A program made the position numbers and the translations under genes. From Sphaerisporangium sp. TRM90804 (lineage in GTDB: Bacteria > Actinomycetota > Actinomycetes > Streptosporangiales > Streptosporangiaceae), in the NCBI RefSeq assembly GCF_029846175.1, contig NZ_JARWAC010000009.1, positions 1-64,000 of the forward strand: a stretch of 64,000 nucleotides of DNA, in the 5' to 3' direction. Below, piece after piece: positions 57,706 through 64,000 of this stretch (its first letter is position 1; each line of letters opens with the position of its first letter). The notes beneath the pieces were generated by a model. The model was not told where the DNA came from. It saw only the letters and a program-made list of their open reading frames with translations, and ran no database searches.

Positions 57706-57857
57706 GGCTGATCGGCCGGAATCCCCTTCGTTCCAGTAGGTAAAGCGACTATCGTCGATCATGCCGGTCCTGTCACCGGCGTGACGGACGACATGAGGCG
57801 GCCCGCGGCCGTGGCCGTGCTCCCGCGGGGGCAGCCGCTTCGCGACGAGGGGGAGCC

Positions 57858-58211
57858 ATGGCACACCGTTCTCCGGACGATCAGGTGCTCGACGCGTCCC
57901 CCCAGGGGCTCGCGAACCTGGGCGCGCTGTTCGACGGCCAGGGCGACGACGTCGCCGGAGCCGTCGGCGAGGCGATGAAGCGGCTCGCGTCCATCGGCGA
58001 CTTCTGGGGAGACGACGGCGCGGGCCACGCCTTCTACCACGGCTCCGGCGGCAAGGTCGGGTACGCCGGCAGGGCCGCCGACCTCGAAGCCGAGCTGCGC
58101 GCCCTGGCCACCGCCTACGGGCGCATCGGCGACAACCTGGTGGTGATGGGCCGGAACATCCAGGCCGCCGACTGGGCGTCCATCGCCAGGTGGCTGGAGC
58201 ACGGCAGGTGA
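57858..58211 (+). CDS. WXG100-like small helical protein
   Basis: This 117-aa protein has the size and helical pattern of ESX/WXG100 substrates. The turn region reads IGDFWGDDGAGHAFY (a W-G-D-D variant of WXG), flanked by two long amphipathic helices. GAGGGGG precedes the ATG. It overlaps the next gene by 4 bp (GTGA). Type VII secretion is inferred from family resemblance; no secretion machinery is in the window. Confidence 0.65.
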   Translation: MAHRSPDDQVLDASPQGLANLGALFDGQGDDVAGAVGEAMKRLASIGDFWGDDGAGHAFYHGSGGKVGYAGRAADLEAELRALATAYGRIGDNLVVMGRNIQAADWASIARWLEHGR

Positions 58212-59152
58212 GGCTCAGCCGCGGGATGCTCTACCCCGCCGGCGGGGCGGGCATCGCCGGGTTCATCTCCACCATGCTGCTGGTCCAGTGGCCGGAGGGC
58301 GATCCGGACGGCGCGCGCCAGGCCGCGGCCGTGTGGCGGTCGCTGGCCCAGAAGATCGACGCCAACAGCGTGACGACCGGCGCCCTGGCCGAGAAGGTGT
58401 GGAAGGACCACCCGAGCCAGGGCTCGGAGGCCTTCCGGTCCCTGTGGCGGGGCGGCGGGTCCGCCGCCGCGCCCGGCGGGGTGTCGGCCGCGGCCCCCCT
58501 GCTGTCCGACCACTGCCGGCGTATGGCCGCGGCCTGCGAGGAGTACGCCGAGGCCCTGGACACCACGCGGCGGGCCCTGAAGGTGATGGCCGCGACCAGC
58601 TACCTGCAGCTGATGTTCGCGGCGTCCTGGCCGTGGGTCGGCGCCCGGAGCACGGCGCTGACCAAGTGGCTGATCGACCGCCTGCACAAGAAGCTCCAGG
58701 CCCAGATCCTGCTGAAGCTGCTGCAGACCACCGTCATGAAGATCGTCACCGAGAAGCTCGCCGGCTACACGGTCGGCAGCGCGGTCTTCGCGCTCGGTGA
58801 CGAGACGATAGCGCTCGGCGCCAGGGCGGCGTTCGGCGAGGACCTCGGCTCGGTCTCCGGCAACGTCACCGCGACGCTGAAGGACTTCGCCGCCTGCCTG
58901 GTGTTCTTCGGGGTCTGGGACCTCACCAAGGTCGGCCCCATGCGCAAGGTCTTCCGCGACAACGACGCCGGCGACTTCGCCTCGTTCTACGTCGGCTCCA
59001 ACGCCTACACCGTCACGCACAACCTGGAGAACGGCAAGTCCGGCACGGAGGTCCTGCCGACCCCGAGCCAGCTCATCTCCAAGCTCTTCATCGGCATCTC
59101 CCAGCGCGGCCGCGACCCCGGCTACCCGGCCAAACCCGCCTCCCAGCCGTAG
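58208..59152 (+). CDS. WXG100-like membrane-associated protein
   Basis: This 314-aa protein has an N-terminal helical region (about 15-125) with VWRSLAQKIDANSVTTGALAEKVWKDHPSQGSEAF, a W-containing turn and CRRMAAACEEYAEALDTTRRALKVMA, like the WXG100-like domain of larger ESX substrates such as CpnT. A hydrophobic stretch follows (about 130-150), then a region of unknown fold ending in SYPAKP-type low complexity. The GTG overlaps the previous stop. It may form a pair with the upstream protein. No toxin motif is seen. Confidence 0.6.
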   Translation: MRLSRGMLYPAGGAGIAGFISTMLLVQWPEGDPDGARQAAAVWRSLAQKIDANSVTTGALAEKVWKDHPSQGSEAFRSLWRGGGSAAAPGGVSAAAPLLSDHCRRMAAACEEYAEALDTTRRALKVMAATSYLQLMFAASWPWVGARSTALTKWLIDRLHKKLQAQILLKLLQTTVMKIVTEKLAGYTVGSAVFALGDETIALGARAAFGEDLGSVSGNVTATLKDFAACLVFFGVWDLTKVGPMRKVFRDNDAGDFASFYVGSNAYTVTHNLENGKSGTEVLPTPSQLISKLFIGISQRGRDPGYPAKPASQP

Positions 59153-59169
59153 GCGCACGCGGCCTTCCC

Positions 59170-59208
59170 GACCCCCTCTCACCGGGGGCTCGGCCCGCCA
59201 TGGGGGTC
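59170..59208. terminator. terminator-like dyad between convergent genes
   Basis: GACCCCC (59170-59176) and GGGGGTC (59202-59208) are perfect 7-bp inverted arms; an alternative inner stem CCCC/GGGG (near 59172-59187) is also possible. It lies between the convergent WXG-like and L,D-transpeptidase genes. Confidence 0.4.
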
Positions 59209-59294
59209 GCGAACGCCGAGAACGCGCAGGGCCGGGCGGCGGACGACACGCGTCGTCCCCCTCGGCCAGTCCTGGCCCGCGCCCCGGCGTGGGC

Positions 59295-60503
59295 TCAGGC
59301 GTCGAGGGCGCTGCCCTTGCGCCACTTCTTGAAGGGCATCTGCCAGAATCCCCAGCCGTTGTCCCATTCCAGGGCCCGGTTGGTTCCGACGATCTTCACG
59401 ATGTCGCCGCGGTGGAAGTTGTCGTAGTACCAGCGGGCCTGGTCGGGGCGGGCGTTGATGCATCCGTGGCTGACGTTGGCGCGGCCCTGGGAGCCGACCG
59501 ACCACGGCGCGCCGTGCACGTACTCGCCGCTGTTGGAGATGCGCACGGCGTGGTTCACGATCTCCTTGTAGTAACCGGGGTCGCCCTCCTTCTTCCCCGG
59601 GGAGATCATGGTGACCGGGTTGCCGCGCTCCATCGTCAGGTGGACGCCGCTGGTGGTGGTGTACTCGCGGGTGGTGGCCTTGCCGGCGCTGATGGGCATC
59701 TTCTTGACGGTCTTGCCGTCCTTCTTGACGACCATCATGTGCGTGCGCGTGTTGACCGTGCTGATCCAGGCCGCGCCCACCTTCAGGGTGGAGGAGTAGT
59801 TCTTGACGCCGTACATCTCCTTGCCGCCGCGCACGCCGACCAGGCCGGCGGTGAACTTGACGTCCTGGTGCGCGGGCCAGTACTTGGCGGGGCGGTAGAT
59901 GACCCGGGTGTCGTTGATCCAGCGCCAGGCGCCGTCGACGGGCTTCTCCGGCGTGACCACCAGAGCCGCCTCGACGGACTTCTTGTCGGTGACGGGCTGG
60001 TTGAAGGTCACCATGATCGGCATGCCGATGCCCACGGTCTCGCCCTTGACGTTGGGCGTGATGTCGGCGATCCGCAGCTCCCGCGCCGGCTTGAGCGTCT
60101 TGAAGGTGCTGGTCGCCGTGACCGGGCCGCCGTCGCCGCCGGCCGTCGCCGAGACGGTGTAGTCGCTGGAGGGCTTCAGCGCCTCCTTGGAGGTCCACTT
60201 GGTGCGGGCCTCGTCGAACTCGCCCTCCACGGACGAGCCGCCGGCCTCGACGGTGACCTGCTGCAGCTCCCCGTTGCTGGCGGTCACCACCACACGCTTG
60301 TCGGGCCGCACCTTGCTCGCACCCTTGGCCGGGCTGATGGTGATCTCCGGGACGGGCACGGCGGGCGCGCTCGGCGTGCCGCCGTCCGCGCCGGGGGTGG
60401 ACGGCGGCGCGCCCGAGGAACACGACGCCGTGAGCAGACCCGCCATCACCAGGGCCAGCCCGGCGATGGGAGTCCTCAGGCGATCACGGATGCTACGGCG
60501 CAC
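59295..60503 (-). CDS. L,D-transpeptidase lipoprotein (Ig-like domains)
   Basis: This 402-aa enzyme forms 3-3 cross-links in peptidoglycan. A lipoprotein signal (LALVMAGLLTASC, lipid Cys28) is followed by a Ser/Pro spacer, two Ig-like domains (about 55-250) and a YkuD domain (about 250-375). The catalytic motif is SHGCINAR (Cys348), with the conserved His in NHAVRIS/YVHGAPWS nearby. The C-terminal Trp-rich tail is typical of LdtMt2-type enzymes. GTG 60503 is preferred over TTG 60527. A TTGACC/GGCTAA promoter lies upstream. Confidence 0.93.
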   Translation of the reverse strand: MRRSIRDRLRTPIAGLALVMAGLLTASCSSGAPPSTPGADGGTPSAPAVPVPEITISPAKGASKVRPDKRVVVTASNGELQQVTVEAGGSSVEGEFDEARTKWTSKEALKPSSDYTVSATAGGDGGPVTATSTFKTLKPARELRIADITPNVKGETVGIGMPIMVTFNQPVTDKKSVEAALVVTPEKPVDGAWRWINDTRVIYRPAKYWPAHQDVKFTAGLVGVRGGKEMYGVKNYSSTLKVGAAWISTVNTRTHMMVVKKDGKTVKKMPISAGKATTREYTTTSGVHLTMERGNPVTMISPGKKEGDPGYYKEIVNHAVRISNSGEYVHGAPWSVGSQGRANVSHGCINARPDQARWYYDNFHRGDIVKIVGTNRALEWDNGWGFWQMPFKKWRKGSALDA

Positions 60504-60575
60504 AGACCCCAACCCCCACGTCGGCAAAGTACTGTGAAAAACCCTAATAGGGCTGGCTACCCAATTGAGCGTTTT

Positions 60576-60604
60576 TTAGCCGACTTGCGTCACATTTCGG
60601 TCAA
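60576..60604 (-). promoter_or_regulatory. sigma70-type promoter of the L,D-transpeptidase gene
   Basis: On the minus strand, TTGACC (60604-60599) and GGCTAA (60581-60576) are 17 nt apart. The resulting leader of about 65 nt contains the small dyad CCCTA/TAGGG region (60542-60552). Confidence 0.5.
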
Positions 60605-60737
60605 CTTGCAGGGCATATGCGGATGTGATCGGTTAGCGGCCGACGCCGTGGAAGATCTGAAAGTCCCGCGGTCACGGACACACGCGGACGCCGAGAGCCC
60701 GAGGTGGGAAACCGGTCAGGGCCCCGCCGCGGCGGGT

Positions 60738-62951
60738 TCAGCCCTGGAGCAGGCGGTGGGTCAGGCTGGTGTGCCTGCGGCCGGCTCCCCGGGTGCGCAC
60801 GGCCTGGCCCAGGGCGCGCCGGGAGCCCACCAGCACCACCAGCTTGCGGGCCCGGGTGACCGCCGTGTAGAGCAGGTTGCGCTGCAGCATCATCCACGCG
60901 CTGGTGGCCAGCGGGATCACCACGGCGGGGTACTCGCTGCCCTGCGAGCGGTGGATCGAGACGGCGTAGGCGTGGGCCAGCTCGTCCAGCTCGTCGAAGG
61001 CGTACTCGACGCTCTCGTCCTCGTCGGTGAGGACGGTCAGCTTGCTCTCCTCGGGGCGAAGATCGGTGACCACGCCGACGGTGCCGTTGAACACCCCCGC
61101 GACGCCTTTGTCATAGTTGTTGCGAAGCTGGGTGACTTTGTCACCGATTCTGAAGACCCGGCCGCCGTAACGCCGCTCGGGCATGCCCTCGCGCGGCGGC
61201 GTCAGCGCCTCCTGCAGGGCGAGGTTCAGGTTGCCCGCGCCCGCCGCGCCGCGGTGCATCGGGGCGAGCACCTGCACGTCGCGGCGCGGGTTCAGGCCGA
61301 ACCTGCGCGGGATGCGCCTGGCCACGACGTCGACGGTCAGCGCGGCGATCTCCTCGGGCTCCTCGCAGGGGAACAGGAAGAAGTCGGTCATGCCCTCCAG
61401 CGCCGGGTGCAGGCCGGTGTTGATGCGGTGCGCGTTGACCACCACCCCCGACTGCTGTGCCTGGCGGAAGATCTGCGTCAGCCGCACCCGGGGCACCGGA
61501 TCGGCGGCCAGCAGGTCGCGCAGCACCTCGCCGGCGCCGACGGAGGGAAGCTGGTCGACGTCGCCCACGAACAGCAGGTGGGCGCCGGTCGCGACGGCCT
61601 TGACCAGCTTGTTGGCCAGCAGCAGGTCGAGCATGGATGCTTCGTCGACGACCAGCAGGTCGGCGTCCAGGGGGTTGTCGCGGTTGAAGGTGGCGTCGCC
61701 GCCGGGACGGAGCTGGAGCAGGCGGTGCACCGTGGTGGCTTCGTGGCCGGTCAGCTCGGCCAGCCGCTTGGCCGCCCGGCCGGTCGGCGCGGCCAGGATG
61801 ACCTTGGCCTTCTTGGCGCGGGCCAGCGTGACGATCGAGCGCACCGTGAAGCTCTTGCCGCAGCCGGGGCCGCCCGTCAGCACGGCGACCTTGGAGGTGA
61901 GCGCCAGCTTCACCGCGTCGGCCTGCTCGGGCGCGAGGTCGGCGCCGGTACGCCCGCGCAGCCAGCTCAGCGCGGCCTCCCAGTCGACGCCGGTGAACGC
62001 GCCCAGCCGGTCGTGGCCGGAGTCGAGCAGCCGCCGCACCCCGCCGGCCAGCGACAGCTCGGCCCGGTGGAAGGGCACCAGGTACACGGCGGGGACCACG
62101 CCGTCGCCGGCGGGCACGTCCTCGCGGATGACTCCCTCGGCGGCGGCCAGCTCGTCCAGGCACCGCGCCACCAGCTCCGGCTCCACCTCCAGGATCTTCA
62201 CGGCGTCGCCGACCAGGTTGGGCGCCGGCAGGTAGCAGTGCCCGCCGTCGGCCGCCTGCGACAGCGTGTAGCGCAGGCCCGCCTTGACGCGCTCGGGGCT
62301 GTCGTGCGGGATGCCGACCGCCTGCGCGATGGTGTCGGCGGTCTTGAACCCGATGCCCCACACGTCGTCGGCCAGCCGGTAGGGCTCGGCCTTGACCACC
62401 GTGATGGAGGTGTCGCCGTACTGCTTGAAGATGCGGACCGCGATCGACGTGGACACGCCGACGCCCTGCAGGAAGATCATCACCTCTTTGATGATCTTCT
62501 GCTCCTCCCAGGCGGCCCCGATCATCTTGGTGCGCTTGGGCCCCAGCCCCGGCACCTCCACCAGTCGCCCGGGCGAGGTCTCGATGACCTCCAGGGTCTC
62601 CAGCCCGAAGTGGTCGACGATGCGCTCGGCCATCTTCGGCCCGATGCCCTTGATCAGCCCCGAGCCGAGATACCGCTGGATCCCCTGCAGCGTGGCCGGC
62701 AGCACGGTCGTGTACGACCACACCTCGAACTGCCTGCCGTACTTCGGATGAGAAGTCCACCGCCCCGTCAGCCGCAGGCTCTCCCCCACCTGCGCCCCCA
62801 GCAGCGGCCCCACCGCCGTCACCAGATCGCCCTCGCCCCGCCCCACGGCGACCCGCGCGATGGTGTAGCCGGTCTCCTCGCTGGCGAACGTGATGCGCTC
62901 AAGGACCGCGTCAAAACGTACACCGGGGGGACCGTCCGACCCAGTCGTCAC
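60738..62951 (-). CDS. recD2: RecD2-like ATP-dependent DNA helicase
   Basis: This 737-aa superfamily 1B helicase has an N-terminal OB-like domain (VRFDAVLERITFASEETGYTIARV), helix-hairpin-helix pairs (LIKGIGPKMAERIVDHFG, LVEVPGLGPKRTKMI), Walker A GGPGCGKS at 360-367, Walker B LLVVDEASMLD, VGDVDQLPSVGAG, and C-terminal YAVSIHRSQGSEYPAVVIP with LLYTAVTRARKLVVLVG. It is a RecBC-independent RecD-type enzyme moving 5' to 3'. GTG 62951 with AAGGGGG is chosen. It is transcribed alone. Confidence 0.95.
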   Translation of the reverse strand: MTTGSDGPPGVRFDAVLERITFASEETGYTIARVAVGRGEGDLVTAVGPLLGAQVGESLRLTGRWTSHPKYGRQFEVWSYTTVLPATLQGIQRYLGSGLIKGIGPKMAERIVDHFGLETLEVIETSPGRLVEVPGLGPKRTKMIGAAWEEQKIIKEVMIFLQGVGVSTSIAVRIFKQYGDTSITVVKAEPYRLADDVWGIGFKTADTIAQAVGIPHDSPERVKAGLRYTLSQAADGGHCYLPAPNLVGDAVKILEVEPELVARCLDELAAAEGVIREDVPAGDGVVPAVYLVPFHRAELSLAGGVRRLLDSGHDRLGAFTGVDWEAALSWLRGRTGADLAPEQADAVKLALTSKVAVLTGGPGCGKSFTVRSIVTLARAKKAKVILAAPTGRAAKRLAELTGHEATTVHRLLQLRPGGDATFNRDNPLDADLLVVDEASMLDLLLANKLVKAVATGAHLLFVGDVDQLPSVGAGEVLRDLLAADPVPRVRLTQIFRQAQQSGVVVNAHRINTGLHPALEGMTDFFLFPCEEPEEIAALTVDVVARRIPRRFGLNPRRDVQVLAPMHRGAAGAGNLNLALQEALTPPREGMPERRYGGRVFRIGDKVTQLRNNYDKGVAGVFNGTVGVVTDLRPEESKLTVLTDEDESVEYAFDELDELAHAYAVSIHRSQGSEYPAVVIPLATSAWMMLQRNLLYTAVTRARKLVVLVGSRRALGQAVRTRGAGRRHTSLTHRLLQG

Positions 62952-63427
62952 GGGACCCCCTTGTGCGCAGAGCTTTTTCGCCAAGGGTAGAGCAGCGGGA
63001 GACCGGTCAAGAGATCGTCGCCGTCGACGCGCCCGACGTGCCCGACGCGCCCAGTACATGATTCAGAGGTGGTAACCCGCGCTGAAGCTTTGACACATGC
63101 TGGGCGCGTCCTCGCGCAGGCAACGCCCTCGGCCCGACGCCCTCTCCGCCACTGCGGGTTCGCGGGCCGCCCACGTTCTAGGAGGGCCCTCACTTGGCGA
63201 ACGCCCTGCCTCTCGTCGATGCCGATGGCCTGAGCGCGACCACGTCGGCGACCCGCACGCCGTACCGGACGACGTCGAACAGGCAGGCGTTGAACTCCAC
63301 CCCCGGGAAGCGGCGGCGACACCCTTTCCGGATGGGATTTCTACTCGATCGGGTGATGTGGCAGGGTCACGGCTTCGCCGAGCATGGTGACGACGCGGCC
63401 TGCGGGCGTGGCGGCGCGAAGGAGTCC
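62952..63427. other. intergenic stretch without a supported gene
   Basis: This 476-bp region has no gene I can support. On the minus strand TTGACC (63010-63005) could be a -35 for the helicase gene. On the plus strand a perfect TTGACA (63090-63095) lacks a matching -10. AGGAGGG at 63179-63185 precedes an in-frame TTG (63194) that would extend the DUF5335 gene by 78 residues, but that extension has no family homology. Confidence 0.5.
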
Positions 63428-63808
63428 ATGACCATGAACCAGCAGCGGCCGGAGCTACCGCGGGAAGAATGGCGGCAGTACTTCGACACGGTCACGCAAA
63501 ATTACGAGGGCGCCGACCTGACGATCGAAGTGCTGGACAAGGACTTCGGCGATCTGGTCCCGGCGGAGCGGATACCGCTGGCCTATGTGGAGTACGACCC
63601 CAAGGACGACCAGTTCTCGGTCGGCGTGGGCGGTCGTAACGCGCGGTATCCCGTGGTGATGCGCCACGCCATCGACCATCCGCAGCGGATCCTGGCCGAC
63701 ACCGTGCAGCACGGCGCGATACGGGCGATCGACGTCTTCGACGCCGAGGGAAACCAGACGATCGTGACCATCTACCTGGTCAAGGTCCCTGAGGAGGCCT
63801 CCGCCTGA
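63428..63808 (+). CDS. DUF5335 protein
   Basis: This 126-aa protein has the DUF5335 pattern: LPREEWRQYFDTVTQNYEGADLTIEVLDKDFGDLVPAERIPLAYVEYDPKDDQFSVGVGG, then MRHAIDHPQRILADTVQHGAIRAIDVFDAEGNQTIVTIYLV. It is a small soluble protein of unknown function, frequent near stress and gas-vesicle genes in actinobacteria. GAAGGAG precedes the ATG at 63428; the ATG at 63434 is an alternative. Confidence 0.85.
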   Translation: MTMNQQRPELPREEWRQYFDTVTQNYEGADLTIEVLDKDFGDLVPAERIPLAYVEYDPKDDQFSVGVGGRNARYPVVMRHAIDHPQRILADTVQHGAIRAIDVFDAEGNQTIVTIYLVKVPEEASA

Positions 63809-63974
63809 GTCACCCGGGGTGGACTCGTTCCCCAGGCGCCGGTCCACACCAAGCTCGCGGGCGCGTTCCTCCAGCCGTTCCTCCAGCCGATCCTGCGGGA
63901 TCTTCATCGAGGCTGGGGATGGTCCCCATGTGGCCGGAGCGTCAGCCGAGACATGGTCTCCTCGTTGTACGTTC

Positions 63975-64000
63975 TCAGGTCATCCGCTCCAGGACCGCGT
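63975..64000 (-). CDS. C-terminal end of a gene entering from the right (partial)
   Basis: On the minus strand the last eight codons read AVLERMT followed by TGA at 63977-63975. The sequence is too short for any family call. Between it and the DUF5335 gene (63809-63974) there is only a 16-codon minus-strand ORF with a GAGGAG box (ATG near 63946), probably not a gene. Confidence 0.25.

Noticed and set aside
63194-63427. N-terminal extension of the DUF5335 gene from a TTG with an AGGAGGG box
   Set aside because: The 78 extra residues lack any family resemblance and the strong GAAGGAG before 63428 fits the conserved start. On the minus strand a short frame with EFNACLFDVVRYGVRVADV-like sequence looked protein-like but has no start and no recognisable family.
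63455-63907. 150-codon minus-strand ORF beginning MKIPQDRLEERLEERARELG
   Set aside because: Most of it is antisense to the DUF5335 gene and shows no family features; the opening repeat comes from a short CTCCAGCCG direct repeat.
1-64000. tRNA, rRNA, CRISPR arrays, IS elements, integrase or attachment sites
   Set aside because: No cloverleaf, repeat-spacer pattern, transposase or integrase motif was found in reading both strands; the repeats seen are short local duplications.

Overview
This window reads as ordinary chromosome of a high-GC, spore-forming-type actinomycete. The evidence is very GC-rich coding sequence with strong third-position G/C bias, frequent GTG starts and leaderless promoters, a paired XRE-DUF5753/DUF397 locus, an ECF41 (SigJ-type) sigma factor, DrrAB-like exporters, an Rv2578c-type radical SAM protein and a Cys-type L,D-transpeptidase lipoprotein. 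A member of the Streptosporangiales (Actinomadura/Nonomuraea/Streptosporangium-like) is my best guess, but this is not proven. I see no rRNA, tRNA, CRISPR, transposase or phage genes.

Layout. 0.2-3.1 kb: gluconate uptake and phosphorylation (GntR regulator, gntK, gntP). 3.2-4.9 kb: KhtTU-like K+/H+ antiporter, convergent with phosphoketolase (4.9-7.2 kb). 7.2-8.2 kb: ohrR/ohr peroxide pair with two operator boxes. 8.3-10.8 kb: three-gene ABC-2 exporter. 10.9-12 kb: MarR regulator and an NTF2-like protein around two perfect palindromes. 12.2-16.5 kb: pentapeptide-repeat membrane protein, decayed exporter pieces and a DrrAB exporter with its TetR regulator. 17.5-18.6 kb: XRE/DUF397 pair. 18.6-20.9 kb: FAD oxidoreductase and ECF41 sigma factor with a matching promoter. 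21.0-26.5 kb: two-component system plus a VTC/DUF4956/CotH operon. 26.5-27.2 kb: a deletion scar joining two 5'-truncated genes. 27.2-31.2 kb: FBP-domain protein, TetR regulators, a membrane protein, an extended SDR and a DUF952 protein. 31.4-33.9 kb: TerC, then a minimal threonyl-tRNA synthetase behind a Thr-codon attenuator. 33.9-38.9 kb: shikimate/quinate catabolism with a repeated operator. 39-43.2 kb: SMR pump, DJ-1/PfpI protein, a TIM-barrel hydrolase-like protein and its TetR regulator, and a GlxA-type regulator. 43.2-46.6 kb: two-component system divergent from a serine hydrolase. 46.8-51.3 kb: radical SAM protein, SDR/TetR pair and MFS/ArsR pair. 51.5-55.8 kb: ABC exporter + CPBP protease + two-component system (an immunity-like module). 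55.8-60.5 kb: membrane protein/TetR, DUF427, a WXG100-like pair and an L,D-transpeptidase. 60.7-64 kb: RecD2-like helicase, a DUF5335 protein and the edge of another gene.

The most interesting element is at 32506-32643. A 16-codon leader peptide with three consecutive Thr codons is followed by a perfect 14-bp hairpin. It sits directly upstream of a threonyl-tRNA synthetase that lacks its editing domains. I read this as ribosome-mediated transcription attenuation of a second, editing-less ThrRS. Next is the VTC-DUF4956-CotH operon with a possible PHO-box-like direct repeat upstream. Several loci also show decay (26.5-27.2 kb, 14.0-14.4 kb and 15.26-15.46 kb), so the region has undergone deletions and small tandem duplications.
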